Origin: Croceicoccus bisphenolivorans
GTDB lineage: Bacteria > Pseudomonadota > Alphaproteobacteria > Sphingomonadales > Sphingomonadaceae
DNA length: 64,000 nt
NCBI RefSeq assembly: GCF_001634625.1
Contig: NZ_LRSE01000013.1
Coordinates: 1 to 64,000, forward strand
Direction of reading: 5' to 3'
The translations under genes and the position numbers were made by a program. Below, piece by piece: positions 55,001 through 64,000 of the stretch. Under the pieces are notes generated by a model. The model did no database searches, was not told the origin of the DNA, and worked only from the letters and a program-made list of their open reading frames with translations. Position 1 is the stretch's first letter. Every line of letters begins with the position of its first letter.

Positions 55001-55495
55001 GATCGTGTCGTCGACGAACCAGCTGAGCTGTTCCATCGTCATGTCGTCGGCAGAAACCGCGAAATAGGCGATCGGGCCGTCTCCACCAACGGAAACCTTG
55101 GAAACCTGCGGTTCCAGAATGCCGTCGGGCAGATCGCTCCGCGTCTGGTCGATCATATTGCGCACTTCGTTCGTGGCATCGTTGGCGTCGATGCCAAGTT
55201 CGAACTGCACGATCGTCTGGCTGGAACCTTCGCTGGCGGTGGACTGGATTTCGTCGACACCGTTGATCGAGCGGATGGCCGCTTCGACCTTCTGGGTGAT
55301 CTGCGTGTTGATTTCGCTGGGCGCGGCGCCCGGCTGTGCGACGGTGACGACAACGACCGGGAAATCGATGTCCGGATTGTTGTTCACGTCCATCCGCGCG
55401 AACGCGAAGATTCCGGCCAGCAGCAATGCCGCGAACATCACGATCGGTACGATCGGATTACGGATCGACCATGCCGAGAGATTGCGGAAATTCAT
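52055..55495 (-). CDS. RND efflux transporter permease
   Basis: 1146 aa, about 100 longer than typical AcrB-like pumps. Twelve-helix RND layout with LVDDAIVEIENIVRH (TM4 Asp pair) and the pore domains with multiple GxxxG and VxxxP blocks. Between TM6 and TM7 (about residues 530-600) there is an insertion holding two extra hydrophobic stretches. It pairs with the adaptor gene 13 bp upstream; no TolC-like gene is next to it. Start at MNFRNLSAWSIRNPIV. Confidence 0.95.
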   Translation of the reverse strand: MNFRNLSAWSIRNPIVPIVMFAALLLAGIFAFARMDVNNNPDIDFPVVVVTVAQPGAAPSEINTQITQKVEAAIRSINGVDEIQSTASEGSSQTIVQFELGIDANDATNEVRNMIDQTRSDLPDGILEPQVSKVSVGGDGPIAYFAVSADDMTMEQLSWFVDDTISKRLLSIEGMAAVSRRGGVDREIRVVLDPQKMQSLGVTAAQINSVLRQVNVDAAGGRAEIAGARQSVRVLGNARDAYDLGETRINLSGGRIIRLKDVATVTDGYSEQVRVAKLKGRQVVTFGIERAKGASEVTVYDAAMEEIDQIIADNPGIHIFPQFTTVKYTKEQYKSSIEALVEGALLAIVVVFFFLRDWRATIISAIAIPLSAIPTFWFMELMGFSLNTLSLLALSLVAGVLVDDAIVEIENIVRHMRMGKSAYQASIDAADEIGLAVVATTMSIVAVFLPVGLMPGLSGQFFKNFGLTVVAAVLMSLAVARMITPMIAAYFLRAKGHAEHGGGPMMDLYMKVLPFMLDESKAERRKAMASRDIEMFVPAAILALFVFGTAAPILLATADYGDTTGAALAALFGALGKSLLIAGIAGGALFLVSLLIATLAAAYRRTGQGAFAKLTAFGHRAYARVFDHRFWAFTAGIGALVLTIVLFLALPQEFQPNTDSDTSQVRIEMVPGTTLEQTTRVADEVSELLYQQPEVERALESVNEGNARIFIKLKDDRETTSIEFERRLTPKMQNIADARISFASQAGGFGSGRAITIMLSGSDPDLLKSTANNVVEEMRGVNDVVAPRIEADLQRPELIISPRPELAAQLGVTTAALSQAIRIATIGEIDQNAAKFSLSDRQIPIRVILAKQSRQDIATIENLPVPTASGGSVPLGRVADISFGAGPTQIQRFNQSRRILIGADLGEGAVKGPVMEEIYKLPTLSDLPTGVSTAPVGEDEWQQEMVTNFLIAVVTGIFLVFAVLVLLYKRVVSPLVNMTSLLLAPLGGLLVLGFLGFFSDTAGSISMPVYIGILMLLGIVAKNSILLIDFAIEEMESGVPKKEAIIDAGHKRAQPIVMTTVAMAAGMVPTALSLGGDGAWRSPMGTVVIGGLLLSTLLTLVIVPAGFSLADGFEKRIGPKLRTLLLTYRPGDEQHDGKRDDALPAE

Positions 55496-55508
55496 GCGCC
55501 GGTGCCCC

Positions 55509-56732
55509 TCACTCGCCAGACTTGGCGATGCTCGGCTTGACCTCGTCACCTTCGAACAGGAAGCCGCCGGCCATCATCACGATGCGTTCGCTACCGGTCA
55601 GCCCCTCTGCAATCGTGATCCCGGCATCGGTGACGAGACCGGTGCGAACCGCGCGGCGGCGCACCTTGTTATCCTTGTCGACGATGTAGACGAACGTGCC
55701 CGCCTCGTCGTTCAGGATTGCCGATTCCGGCAGCAGCGGTGCGCTGACCCCGCCCGTGCCGATCCGCGCCGTGGCAAAGCCGCCGGGACGCAGGGCACGA
55801 TCGTAGGACAGGGCAATGCGTGCTTCTCCCTGCCGGGAGCTTTCATCGATCGTGGGGGAAAGCTGCCAGATCTGGCCGGTGAAGGTCTGGTCCGATCCGA
55901 CAGGCGATACTTCGGCGCTGGCCCCCACGGCCAGCCGCGAAAGGTCGCCTTCGCCCACCAGCGCGGCAAGTTCCATTTCTCCACCCTGCGCCAGCAGGAA
56001 CAATGTACCTGCACCGGCACTGACCACTTGTCCCAGTTCGACATTGCGTTCGAGAACCAGGCCACCTGCGGGTGCCACGATGTTGAGACGGGCCGTACGG
56101 GCGCGCAGCTCGCCCAGTTGCGATTCGGCGACGCGAACGCGGGCCACGGCGGCATCGCGGGTCGCGGTCAGCCTGTCGACATCGGCTTTCGAAATGAACC
56201 CGCGCTCCACAAGTGCGAGCGCGCGATCGAGGTTGGACTGGGCAAGACTGGCATCGGCGCGGGCAACCTGTACTTGTGCGGCCTGCGCGGCGGCCTGCTG
56301 CGATTGGACCGAACGGTCGATCACGGCAAGGAGCTGTCCCTTGCGGACCCAGTCACCTTCGTCCACGCGCACGTCGACGACCTGCCCGCCTTCTCCGACA
56401 GAGCCGACCGGCAGCGGTCGACGAGCGGCGAGTGTGCCGCTGGCGGTGATATCGCTTATCACCGTTCCCTTGCCGGGAACGATGACGGAAACGACCGGGA
56501 TCTGTTCGCCACCTTCCGATGCCGCATCGCCGCCGCCGGCGCTGTTCATGTAAAGAGCGATGGCAATGATCAGGACCACGATGGCGGCAATGATCGCACC
56601 GATGACGATCTGCTTGCGATGGCGGCGCTGGTGCGCGCTGTCATCCACATCCGTCAGCACGGTTTCGTCAACGACATAGCCGGCACTTGCATCGTCCGCA
56701 TGTCGCTGGTCCAGCGGCGTGTCATAGTTCAT
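55509..56732 (-). CDS. RND efflux periplasmic adaptor subunit
   Basis: 407 aa. N-terminal anchor (residues 40-62), then lipoyl/barrel-sandwich halves (VDVRVDEGDWVRKGQLLAVID and RLNIVAPAGGLVLERNVELGQVV), a coiled hairpin (QAAAQAAQVQVARADASLAQSNLDRALALVERGFISKADVDR) and a beta-barrel region. MFP/HlyD fold. Start at MNYDTPLDQ. Co-transcribed with the pump. Confidence 0.93.
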   Translation of the reverse strand: MNYDTPLDQRHADDASAGYVVDETVLTDVDDSAHQRRHRKQIVIGAIIAAIVVLIIAIALYMNSAGGGDAASEGGEQIPVVSVIVPGKGTVISDITASGTLAARRPLPVGSVGEGGQVVDVRVDEGDWVRKGQLLAVIDRSVQSQQAAAQAAQVQVARADASLAQSNLDRALALVERGFISKADVDRLTATRDAAVARVRVAESQLGELRARTARLNIVAPAGGLVLERNVELGQVVSAGAGTLFLLAQGGEMELAALVGEGDLSRLAVGASAEVSPVGSDQTFTGQIWQLSPTIDESSRQGEARIALSYDRALRPGGFATARIGTGGVSAPLLPESAILNDEAGTFVYIVDKDNKVRRRAVRTGLVTDAGITIAEGLTGSERIVMMAGGFLFEGDEVKPSIAKSGE

Positions 56733-56939
56733 AGCTTCGAGCCCGATGGCACTCCCGGCGCAGCGTCGAGGAACACGCGCTGTATTACCCACATAAGTCA
56801 CCTATGGCAAGAGCGGCCCATGTGGTTACAAGATATACTAGCCACCCCCTGCAGCAAAGAAGACGGCTCCCCGTATTTCCGCGAGGTATCAATCAAATGC
56901 CGGCAAGACAATCGACGGTCGGCGCTATTTGCAAAAATG

Positions 56940-57197
56940 TCAGCGAACGCGGCCTCTTTGCACCAGGTTCACGATGGCGAGCAGGATGATCGAACCGATC
57001 AGGGCCGAAACGAACCACATCAGCCAGGTCGCGCCACCGGCAATGCTGAACATGCCGAGCACGACTTTGCCGATCACGGCGCCAATCACGCCGACGACGA
57101 TGTTCCAGAATATGCCCATCGATGCATCGCGGTTCATCACCATGCTGGCCAGCCAGCCGGCGATTCCACCCACGACGATTGCGAAAATCCAGTCCAT
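56940..57197 (-). CDS. GlsB/YeaQ/YmgE family stress membrane protein
   Basis: 85 aa, three helices with the family pattern GGIAGWLASMVMNRDASMGIFWNIVVGVIGAVIGK. Transglycosylase-associated protein family (PF04226), often stress-induced; function unknown. Confidence 0.92.
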   Translation of the reverse strand: MDWIFAIVVGGIAGWLASMVMNRDASMGIFWNIVVGVIGAVIGKVVLGMFSIAGGATWLMWFVSALIGSIILLAIVNLVQRGRVR

Positions 57198-57314
57198 GGC
57201 ATCCCTCCTTCCTGCTTTTCAGGAAGGAAAACGCACCATGCGGTCATCGGGTTCCGGCGCGAAATGTCCGCAGCCGGAATGTTGGCGGCCTCGGCGGCGC
57301 GCAGCCACCGTACC

Positions 57315-57614
57315 TCAGTACTTCATCTGGCGTTCGTAGAGATCGCGATAGTGCTGGATGCGTGTGACGCGCAGGCCCTTCATGCCGGAACGTTCGACCG
57401 CCCGTTGCCAGGATGCGAATTCCTCAAGCGTGAGGTCGTAGCGTTTGCACGCATCGTCGATGGTCAGCAGCCCGCCGTTCACGGCCGCAACCACTTCCGC
57501 CTTGCGGCGCACCACCCACCGCTTCGTGCTCGGCGGGGGAAGATCGTCAAGCGTAAGCGGTTCGCCCAAGGGGCCAATCACCATGGCAGGTTTTATGTCC
57601 TGGTTTTCGATCAT
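57315..57614 (-). CDS. sciP: SciP-type CtrA inhibitor (DUF1153)
   Basis: 99 aa. WVVRRKAEVVAAVNGGLLTIDDACKRYDLTLEEFASWQRAVERSGMKGLRVTRIQHYRDL matches DUF1153/SciP, which in Caulobacter blocks CtrA activity. A HTH-like DACKRYDLTLEEF segment is visible. Start at MIENQDIKP. This supports CtrA control in the genome. Confidence 0.9.
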   Translation of the reverse strand: MIENQDIKPAMVIGPLGEPLTLDDLPPPSTKRWVVRRKAEVVAAVNGGLLTIDDACKRYDLTLEEFASWQRAVERSGMKGLRVTRIQHYRDLYERQMKY

Positions 57615-57627
57615 CCCTGCTTCTCGA

Positions 57628-58071
57628 TCATCTAGTCCTCGAAACGTTCCCGTCAGGCCGCGTTCCTGCCACCGGAGTGGCCGTATCGCCCGTATTTGCC
57701 CGAAGGCCGGGGTCCGCCGTCTGTGCACGATTGTTACAATCATAAGGCTTAGGATTGCGTAAACGCGCCGCCCCGTCCGTTATCGCCTGCGACAGCCGGG
57801 CAAGGTCGTCGGGCGAGAAACGACGCTCGGGCAGATCGCCCGAAACGCGCACGCTGGCCGCCAGTGAAAAGATCATTTCCGCAGCGCGTGGATCGAAGCT
57901 TCCTTCGGCCATCAGGGCGGCAATGCCGCAGGCATCGTCTTCGCCGCCAAGGGAATTGCGCAAGTCCCGTTCCGCATCGAGCCGCGCGATCAGCGCGTGC
58001 CATTCCAGACGGTGACGCCGCTGCTCCTCGCGGCTGGCATCGTCCGGCAGATGGGGGAATCTTGCGAACAT
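57628..58071 (-). CDS. Uncharacterised 147-aa protein upstream of sciP
   Basis: No family recognised. Helical N-terminus ([28 protein letters not shown]) and a second block ([25 protein letters not shown]). It ends 13 bp before the sciP start in the same direction, so the two may be one transcript. An earlier ATG at 58083 is possible. Confidence 0.55.
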   Translation of the reverse strand: MFARFPHLPDDASREEQRRHRLEWHALIARLDAERDLRNSLGGEDDACGIAALMAEGSFDPRAAEMIFSLAASVRVSGDLPERRFSPDDLARLSQAITDGAARLRNPKPYDCNNRAQTADPGLRANTGDTATPVAGTRPDGNVSRTR

Positions 58072-58204
58072 GGGCACGACCATGCCCTGTGTTTGGTCAA
58101 GAACCCGTAAACGGGCACTTCATACTTCATTAGGCATAAACCCTGAGTTGCCTCGAAAAACGGCGCCCTTTTGCAAAAGGGCGCAAGCGTGTAGAGCGCG
58201 CCCC

Positions 58205-59377
58205 ATGCCCCCGGTTTCGACGAAAATCGCGGATTCCATCGCCACTGCCGACACGATGGACCTTGCCGCCCTGTTCCAGCTGGAAGCCCCGCTTGCCGGC
58301 AAGCGCATCGTCGTGGCGATGTCGGGCGGGGTCGACAGTTCGGTCGTGGCCGCGCTTGCCGCGAAAAGCGGCGCGGAAGTCATCGGCGTCACGCTCCAGC
58401 TTTACGATCACGGCGAAGCGGTGAAGCGCAAGGGCGCGTGCTGCGCCGGCGACGATATCCGCGATGCACGCCAGGTGGCAGACCGGCTGGGCATCGCGCA
58501 TTACGTGTTCGATCACGAAAGCCAGTTCCGCGAAGACGTGATCGACCGCTTTGCCGACGAATATATGGCCGGTCGCACGCCGATCCCGTGCATCCGTTGC
58601 AACATGGGCGTGAAGTTCACCGACCTGTTCCGCATGGCACGCGAACTGGGCGCGGACTGCCTTGCCACCGGCCATTACGTGCAGCGTGTGGAGGGTGAAA
58701 GCGGCCCCGAACTGCACCGCGCGCTCGATCCCGCACGCGACCAGTCGTATTTCCTTTACGGCACGACGGACGAACAGCTCGATTTCCTGCGCTTCCCGCT
58801 GGGCGGTTTGCCCAAGCCGCAAGTGCGCGCCATCGCCGCCGAACTCGGCCTTGGCGTCGCGGCAAAGCCGGACAGCCAGGACATCTGCTTCGTGCCGGAG
58901 GGCGACTATGCCTCTCTGGTAAAGAAGCTGCGCCCCGCTGCGGGCCAGACCGGCCCCATCCTTCACGCTGAAACGGGCGAGGAGCTGGGGACGCACAAGG
59001 GCATCATCCACTACACCGTCGGCCAGCGGCGCGGGCTTGAGATCGGCGGGCAGGCCGAACCGCTCTATGTCACCGGTATCGATGCCGCGCGGCAGGCGGT
59101 GCTGGTGGGGCCGAAGCGGTTATTGGCGGTGGACGCAATGGAAGTGGTGGAAACGAACCGCATCGGGCCGATTCCGGGCGGTCAACTATCTGTAAAGGTT
59201 CGCTCTCTTGCGAAACCCGTGCCTTGCCGGATAGAAGGCGAACTCGGCGGGAACGCGACTGTCCGTGTGGTGTTCGATAATCCGGAATACGGTGTCGCAC
59301 CCGGACAGGCCGCGGTGTTCTACGCCGGGGAAAGGGTCGTCGGCGGCGGATGGATCGAGGATACCGAAAAGGCCTGA
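58205..59377 (+). CDS. mnmA: tRNA 2-thiouridine(34) synthase
   Basis: 390 aa. PP-loop [17 protein letters not shown], catalytic Cys in [12 protein letters not shown] and in DSQDICFV, and GHYVQRV. It thiolates U34 of tRNA-Lys, Glu and Gln. ATG 58205 chosen; the ATG at 58256 (MDLAALF) would be shorter. Confidence 0.96.
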   Translation: MPPVSTKIADSIATADTMDLAALFQLEAPLAGKRIVVAMSGGVDSSVVAALAAKSGAEVIGVTLQLYDHGEAVKRKGACCAGDDIRDARQVADRLGIAHYVFDHESQFREDVIDRFADEYMAGRTPIPCIRCNMGVKFTDLFRMARELGADCLATGHYVQRVEGESGPELHRALDPARDQSYFLYGTTDEQLDFLRFPLGGLPKPQVRAIAAELGLGVAAKPDSQDICFVPEGDYASLVKKLRPAAGQTGPILHAETGEELGTHKGIIHYTVGQRRGLEIGGQAEPLYVTGIDAARQAVLVGPKRLLAVDAMEVVETNRIGPIPGGQLSVKVRSLAKPVPCRIEGELGGNATVRVVFDNPEYGVAPGQAAVFYAGERVVGGGWIEDTEKA

Positions 59378-60435
59378 GGCTGAAGCCGGACCACAAGAGC
59401 CGCACGACATGGCTGGGCCTGCTGATCGGTTCGTGGATCTTCATTGCAATATTGGCGTGGTTCGATCCGTTCCACATCGGTAGGCACCGCTACGAACAAC
59501 CGGTCCGCGAACCTGCCGTCACGCTGATAACCCCCAAGCGCGGTTTCGCCGATCCGGAAGGCGTCTGGTATTCGGGCGACGGATATGGCGCGCGTTTCGC
59601 GGTCGGGAATGTTGCCGAAGCGCCGGTCCGCTACGGCACCGAAGACCAGTTGTGGCGATCCAGCTTTGCAACCGGCGGGCCGCAAAGCCTGACCGAGGCA
59701 TGGTCCCTGCCGGCACAGGCGTTCATTGGCGAAGTCGGTAGCGCGGTGCGGGTCGTGGCCGTGATTTCGGAAGGCTATGGCCAGTGGTCACCCGATGCGC
59801 GAATTGCCGTGATCGACCTGCCCGAACCCGCCGAAACGGCGATGCAGGGACCGGAAGAAAACCGCCTCGTCCTGTCGCGCGGGTGTTTGCGGCTGAGCAA
59901 CGGCGATGGTCCGCTTGTCGTCCTGTCGCCGCGCGCCAATTCGGTTTTCATCGATGACGCAGGCTGGCTCTCCGTCGGCAGCCTGTCCGGCATGGACAGT
60001 TTGCGCATCGGCGAAACGGGACTGATCGGAACCAGCGCGCTGCCCGCCAGCCCTGCGGTTGAAGCCGGTGTGAATGCGCTGCGCATACAGTGCGGCGGCA
60101 ATGCGGATGTGATGGTGGTCGATACGTTGCGCCGAACGCCGGTCTGCGACCTGACGCCGGCGCAAGTAGCTGAAAACCGCGCTGCGATGAACGCCAATCA
60201 ACGCGCCGTGACCGCGCGTATGGCCGGAATGCGCAAGGAACAGATCGCACCCTGCCTTGCCCAAGGGCGGAGCGAGGCCGAATGTCAGGCCTCCATCCCG
60301 CCGATGCCCCCGCCGCCGATCGACCTTGCCCGGATTCCGCACAAGGGCCGCGCACCGGGCGAAATGTGCCTGCCGCAGAGCGAGGTGCCTGCCGGCAAGT
60401 GGACGCCCGATCCGGTCGTAAATCAGTCCTCGTAA
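59350..60435 (+). CDS. Uncharacterised 361-aa envelope protein
   Basis: An N-terminal helix (residues 20-38: [19 protein letters not shown]) anchors a large periplasmic part. Cys residues pair late (CLRLSNG, RIQCGGN, PVCDLT, APCLAQG, EMCLPQ), suggesting disulfides. No family recognised. Overlaps mnmA by 28 bp. Confidence 0.6.
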   Translation: MDRGYRKGLRLKPDHKSRTTWLGLLIGSWIFIAILAWFDPFHIGRHRYEQPVREPAVTLITPKRGFADPEGVWYSGDGYGARFAVGNVAEAPVRYGTEDQLWRSSFATGGPQSLTEAWSLPAQAFIGEVGSAVRVVAVISEGYGQWSPDARIAVIDLPEPAETAMQGPEENRLVLSRGCLRLSNGDGPLVVLSPRANSVFIDDAGWLSVGSLSGMDSLRIGETGLIGTSALPASPAVEAGVNALRIQCGGNADVMVVDTLRRTPVCDLTPAQVAENRAAMNANQRAVTARMAGMRKEQIAPCLAQGRSEAECQASIPPMPPPPIDLARIPHKGRAPGEMCLPQSEVPAGKWTPDPVVNQSS

Positions 60436-60788
60436 GGTTCCAGCACGCAGCCCCAGCCTTCGCGGTAGGTCGCCGTCGTGCTCGACACCAGCGGTACGCT
60501 GGCGGTGACGGACTTTGCCGTGGTGTCCTCGCTCAGCGAGACCATCGCCATCCCGTCGACGAAATCCTTTTCGCAATCGCCCAGTTCGCGCCCGCCGATG
60601 AAGCGGCAGGAACAGGCCATGCGCGCGCCGAAGGCCGTTCCCGCCTCTGCCTGCGACGTCAGCGGCTGCCAGCCCCAGAAGGCGATCACGGCGACAAGCG
60701 CGCCGCCGCCAAGCACGACCTTGGAGCGGGTGCGGGCAGGCTGGCGCGAATGGGTTGTGCGGGCGGGTTTCGAATTGCTTGGGGGCAT
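60423..60788 (-). CDS. Uncharacterised 121-aa anchored protein
   Basis: Basic N-terminus, one helix (residues 24-42), then a Cys-rich domain ([30 protein letters not shown]). The CSC and late Cys could form two disulfides. Tail-to-tail overlap of 13 bp with the preceding gene. Confidence 0.6.
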   Translation of the reverse strand: MPPSNSKPARTTHSRQPARTRSKVVLGGGALVAVIAFWGWQPLTSQAEAGTAFGARMACSCRFIGGRELGDCEKDFVDGMAMVSLSEDTTAKSVTASVPLVSSTTATYREGWGCVLEPYED

Positions 60789-60840
60789 CTTTGCGGGCGA
60801 CTTGCCTTGGGTGGGTAATGTGGTCGATCAGGCGCCGGTC

Positions 60841-61980
60841 ATGCCGCGCCGCGTCCTCCCTATCCTTGCCGCCGTTCTGCTGCCAGTCCTTTGCGCCTGC
60901 GATGCGACCGACGGCGCGGGCCTGCCGCCCCCGCCTTCCGCCGAATCGATGGCTGCGCTGGCCAAAGGGGACATCGGCGCATCGCGCGAAAACCTTGCCC
61001 GCGCCATCGACGGCGTGTTCGCGCAAGAGGCTGGCGAGACCCGCGCATTGATCGTCATGCACGGCACCAGAATCGTGGCCGAACGCTATGGCGAGGGATA
61101 TGCAGACGACACGCGCTTTGTCGGCTGGTCGCTCACCAAGACGGTGACCGGCGTCGTCATCGGCATGCTGATCGCAGACGGTTCGCTGGCGCTGGACCAG
61201 CCCGCCCCGCTGCCCCGCTGGCAACGCGGCGGCGATCCGCGCGCGACGATCACCGTACGCGAACTGCTGCAGATGCGATCCGGCCTCAGGCACGAAGAGG
61301 TGGGCGAACCGAACTACACCGGCGACACGCCGCGCATGCTCTACCTCGACGGGCGGGACGACATGGCGCACTACGCCGAAACCCAGCCACTCGATGCCGA
61401 TCCGGGAAAGGACTGGAACTATTCCAGCGCGACGAGCGTGATCCTGTCCGATGTCGCGACACGCGCGCTGACTTCATCGGAAAAACCGGCGGAACGGCAG
61501 GCCGCCATGGCCGGATACCTCCACGAACGGCTGTTCGGCCCGCTGGGCATGACCAGCGCGGTGCCGGAATTCGATGCGCGCGGCACGTTCATCGGCGGAT
61601 CGATGCTTCACGCCACGGCGCGCGACTGGGCGAAATTCGGCGCGATGCTGCGCGACAGCGGCCTTGCCGAGAACCGCGTGCGGGTGATTCCGCGCAGCTG
61701 GGTCCGCTTCATGATCACGCCAAGCCCTGCAGATCCCGCCTATGGCGCACATCTATGGCTGAACCGCACCCGCCCCGAAGGGCGCGAGCCGGTGCTGTTT
61801 CCGGGCAAGGCGTCGGACCGCGTCTTCGCGATGCTGGGCTTTCGCGGGCAATACGTGGTGATCTCACCCGAACAGGATCTGGTGATCGTCCGGCTTGGCG
61901 ATACGCGCGGTGAAGAGGCGGAAAGCCGGTTGCGGGAGGCGATGGCAACGCTCCTCTCCCGCTTTCCGAAAGCTCAGTAG
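60841..61980 (+). CDS. Beta-lactamase-fold serine hydrolase, possible lipoprotein
   Basis: 379 aa. Lipobox-like LCAC (Cys20). Class C/PBP fold with nucleophile Ser97 in SLTK, YSS at the second motif position (NYSSATSV) and HATARDWAKFG. Substrate unknown: esterases and peptidases share the fold. ATG 60841 chosen over earlier in-frame sequence, which lacks conservation. Confidence 0.88.
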   Translation: MPRRVLPILAAVLLPVLCACDATDGAGLPPPPSAESMAALAKGDIGASRENLARAIDGVFAQEAGETRALIVMHGTRIVAERYGEGYADDTRFVGWSLTKTVTGVVIGMLIADGSLALDQPAPLPRWQRGGDPRATITVRELLQMRSGLRHEEVGEPNYTGDTPRMLYLDGRDDMAHYAETQPLDADPGKDWNYSSATSVILSDVATRALTSSEKPAERQAAMAGYLHERLFGPLGMTSAVPEFDARGTFIGGSMLHATARDWAKFGAMLRDSGLAENRVRVIPRSWVRFMITPSPADPAYGAHLWLNRTRPEGREPVLFPGKASDRVFAMLGFRGQYVVISPEQDLVIVRLGDTRGEEAESRLREAMATLLSRFPKAQ

Positions 61981-62768
61981 CGGAACAGCCCCTCAAGGAT
62001 CGTGACGCACTGCCCGCCAAGCCACGCCGTCCCGCCATCCAGCCGGCAGGTCAGCCTGCCGCCGCGGCGTGAAGCCTGAAACGCGGTAAATTCGTCGCGC
62101 CCCAGCCGCTTTGCCCAGAACGGCGTCAGCGCCGCATGGGCCGATCCGGTGACGCTATCCTCGTCCACGCCCGCGCCGGGCACGAATACGCGGCTGACGA
62201 CATCGGTGTCGTGCCCGGGTGAAGTGCAGATGAACTGGTCGTCGCCCAGCGCTCCCAGTGCCTTCATGTCCGGGGCAAGCGCGCGCACGGTCGCTTCATC
62301 CGCGAACAGGAAGATGCCGTAGCGATCGGGCGAACGGTTTACGGCAATCGGCGCGACACCCAGCGCGGCAACCGCCTGCGGGTATTCGCCCGGCTCCGTG
62401 GGAATCGCGGGCAGGGCAACTTCGTACTCCCCGTCCTTGCGCCGCACGGTCAGGACACCGGCCTGCCGCGTCAGGAAACGCACTGCCTCTCCGCCGTCGC
62501 GGGTTAGCAGGACGTGCCCCGCCGCCAGCGTCGCATGGCCGCACAGGCGAATTTCGCAGGCAGGTGTGAACCATCGCAACTGCCAGTCCGCATCCGCACC
62601 GTCATGCGGCACGAGGAAGGCGGTTTCCGCGAAATTGTTCTCCTCCGCGATGCGCTGCAAAGTCGCATCGTCCGGAAAACCGCCATCGTAGACCATCACC
62701 GCCGCCTGATTGCCGGCAAAGGGCGCGGGCGCGAAGGCGTCCACGTGCCAATAGGGAACGGCAGGCAC
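61974..62768 (-). CDS. PhzF family isomerase-like protein
   Basis: 264 aa. AFAPAPFAGNQAAV, ENNFAETAFLVP (catalytic Glu), RWFTPACEIRLCGHATLA and EDSVTGSAHAALTPFWA are PhzF hallmarks. Fold of diaminopimelate epimerase; the reaction here is unknown. Its 3' end overlaps the serine hydrolase by 7 bp. Confidence 0.92.
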   Translation of the reverse strand: MPAVPYWHVDAFAPAPFAGNQAAVMVYDGGFPDDATLQRIAEENNFAETAFLVPHDGADADWQLRWFTPACEIRLCGHATLAAGHVLLTRDGGEAVRFLTRQAGVLTVRRKDGEYEVALPAIPTEPGEYPQAVAALGVAPIAVNRSPDRYGIFLFADEATVRALAPDMKALGALGDDQFICTSPGHDTDVVSRVFVPGAGVDEDSVTGSAHAALTPFWAKRLGRDEFTAFQASRRGGRLTCRLDGGTAWLGGQCVTILEGLFRY

Positions 62769-62771
62769 GGC

Positions 62772-63785
62772 TCAGGCTTCCCGCGCAGCTTCCGGGCGGA
62801 TCAGGGTGCCATCGTCCTTAACGTCCGCTCCCACACCTTCGGTCAGCAGGTCGACCGGCACTCCGACGTCGGGTTCGACATGCCCTTCCGGGTCGGTGTG
62901 AATCAGGAACTCGGTATCGGGAAATTCGGCCAGCAGCTTCGCTTCGATCTCGTCCATCACGTCGTGCGCCCGCGCCACGGTCATGTTCGCATCAACGGTA
63001 ATGTGAAACTGCGCGAAATCGCGCGATCCGGCGGTGCGGGTGCGCAGATCGTGCAGCCCGTGCAGTTCCGGATTGTCGCGAATGGTGTCCAGCAGACGCT
63101 GCCGCTTTTCCGGTGGCCATTCCCTGTCCATCAGGTTGTCGATCGCGTGCTGGCTGGCGGCAAGCGCATTCCAGCCAAGCCAGCCCGCGATGCCCAGCGC
63201 GAACAGCGGGTCCGCACCGGTCAGCCCGGCATACTGGTCCAGTGCCAGCGCCGCGATGACGCCAAGGTTCAGCAGGATATCCGACTGGTAATGCACGTGA
63301 TCGGTCTGGATCGCGATACTGCCGGTACGGCGGATGACGTGGCGTTGCCACGCCAGCAGCAGGACCGTCGCCGCCATCGCGATCAGCGATACGGTAATGC
63401 CCATGCCCGCTTCTTCCACCTGCCCGCCGCCCAGCCACACACTGATCGCCCGCGCGGCAAGGCCGACGGCGGAGATTGAGATCAGCACCACCTGCACCAG
63501 TGCGGCCAGCGCTTCCGCCTTGCCGTGGCCGAAGCGGTGGTCGTTGTCCGCCGGGATTGCCGCGACCCACACACCGATGAGCGTGACGAGGCTGGCGACG
63601 AGATCGAGCGCGGTGTCGGCAAGGCTGCCCAGCATTGCGGTCGATCCGGTCTGGATCGCGGCATAGATCTTCAGCGCCAACAGCAACAGCGCCACCGACA
63701 TGCTGGCGATGGCGGCACTGCGCGTCAGGTTGCCGCGCTCTGCGGCCCGTTCATGCGCCGACTGCGTAGGCGGCCCCTCTGTCAC
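62772..63785 (-). CDS. Cation diffusion facilitator transporter
   Basis: 337 aa with six helices. TM2 DTALDLVASLVTLIGV and TM5 IQTDHVHYQSDILLNLGV carry the HxxxD/DxxxD metal site, and AIPADNDHRFGHGKAEALAAL is the family signature. C-terminal cytoplasmic domain is CDF-like. Exports Zn, Fe, Co or similar. It starts 4 bp into the pdxH stop region, likely one operon. Confidence 0.93.
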   Translation of the reverse strand: MTEGPPTQSAHERAAERGNLTRSAAIASMSVALLLLALKIYAAIQTGSTAMLGSLADTALDLVASLVTLIGVWVAAIPADNDHRFGHGKAEALAALVQVVLISISAVGLAARAISVWLGGGQVEEAGMGITVSLIAMAATVLLLAWQRHVIRRTGSIAIQTDHVHYQSDILLNLGVIAALALDQYAGLTGADPLFALGIAGWLGWNALAASQHAIDNLMDREWPPEKRQRLLDTIRDNPELHGLHDLRTRTAGSRDFAQFHITVDANMTVARAHDVMDEIEAKLLAEFPDTEFLIHTDPEGHVEPDVGVPVDLLTEGVGADVKDDGTLIRPEAAREA

Positions 63786-64000
63786 GGGTAGAGCAGCGTG
63801 CTGGCCCAGCCGGTCGCGCTACGCGTGAAACGGCGGCGTTCGTGCAGGCGGAACTGGCGATCCTGCCAGAATTCGATCGCTTGCGGGATAAGGCGATAAC
63901 CGCCCCAGTGGGCGGGACGCGGCACGTCCTTCCCCTCGTAACGGCGGCGCACGTCTTCGAAGCGGGACAGGAATTCGCGCCGGTCGGCCATCGGGGCCGA
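63782..64000 (-). CDS. pdxH: Pyridoxamine 5'-phosphate oxidase, C-terminal part (runs off the window)
   Basis: 73 codons visible. VPRPAHWGGYRLIPQAIEFWQDRQFRLHERRRFTRS and the final TLLYP are diagnostic of the PdxH C-terminus with the substrate-binding Arg. The N-terminus lies beyond 64000. The stop overlaps the transporter start. Confidence 0.93.
   Translation of the reverse strand, partial: SAPMADRREFLSRFEDVRRRYEGKDVPRPAHWGGYRLIPQAIEFWQDRQFRLHERRRFTRSATGWASTLLYP

Noticed and set aside
55098-57635. Plus-strand open frame (845 codons) opposite the RND genes
   Set aside because: Antisense to two well-supported genes, low-complexity composition and no recognisable motif.

Overview
The window is a 64 kb, GC-rich (roughly 60-65%), gene-dense piece of an alphaproteobacterial chromosome. 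Several genes point to Sphingomonadales, most likely an Erythrobacteraceae-type marine or soil sphingomonad: a MmcB-type repair protein behind a GTTC-N7-GTTC SOS box, a SciP/DUF1153 cell-cycle regulator, a complete SUF operon under an Rrf2 regulator, DUF2093, a fused ThiS-ThiG, and dispersed palindromic repeats typical of the group. This placement is inference from gene content, not from a marker phylogeny.

Layout. 1-11.4 kb (+): tRNA-Arg(CCG) on the minus strand, then mmcB, a membrane hydroxylase, a DUF2141 protein, a CitE-like lyase, a PAS_5-like protein, two M48 metalloproteases flanking a DsbA-like thiol protein, a LytS/LytTR-type two-component pair, a small outer-membrane barrel and nadC. 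11.4-20.1 kb: tadA-like deaminase, rpmB, the minus-strand block xseA-DUF2093-M23 peptidase-phytase-like esterase, purD, a short gene-poor stretch with a small Cys-rich protein and a candidate ncRNA, adenosine kinase, and an EI24 membrane protein with a lipoprotein. 21.2-28.2 kb (-): Rrf2 regulator, sufB, a small membrane protein, a DUF559 nuclease-like protein, sufC, sufD, sufS, sufT-like, GNAT, sufA. 28.4-33.1 kb (+): pyrD, gamma-glutamyltransferase, acyl-CoA synthetase. 33.4-37.6 kb (-): an AT-richer pair resembling orphan immunity genes, three uncharacterised proteins, thiSG fusion and merC behind a Zur-like palindrome. 37.7-43.4 kb: ctaA/COX15, cutA, rplM-rpsI, a divergent TetR/target pair sharing an exact 18-bp inverted repeat, rlmE and a Ppx/GppA phosphatase.

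43.6-49.85 kb is the main accessory feature: an integrative element of about 6.1 kb inserted at the 3' end of tRNA-Gln(CTG). The last 17 bp of the tRNA (including CCA) are repeated exactly at its far end, and the tyrosine recombinase gene starts about 100 bp inside the tRNA end. Its cargo is two small envelope proteins, a ParB-domain protein without ParA, a serine resolvase, a Bro-N (antirepressor-like) protein and two very small genes. No replication, conjugation or structural phage genes are visible, so it looks like a minimal phage-satellite-like or decayed island.

49.9-64 kb: a protein with only sigma-70 region 2, DUF445, an RND efflux pair (the pump carries an unusual internal membrane insertion), GlsB/YeaQ, SciP, mnmA, several envelope hypotheticals, a beta-lactamase-fold serine hydrolase, a PhzF-family enzyme, a CDF metal transporter and the truncated 3' end of pdxH.
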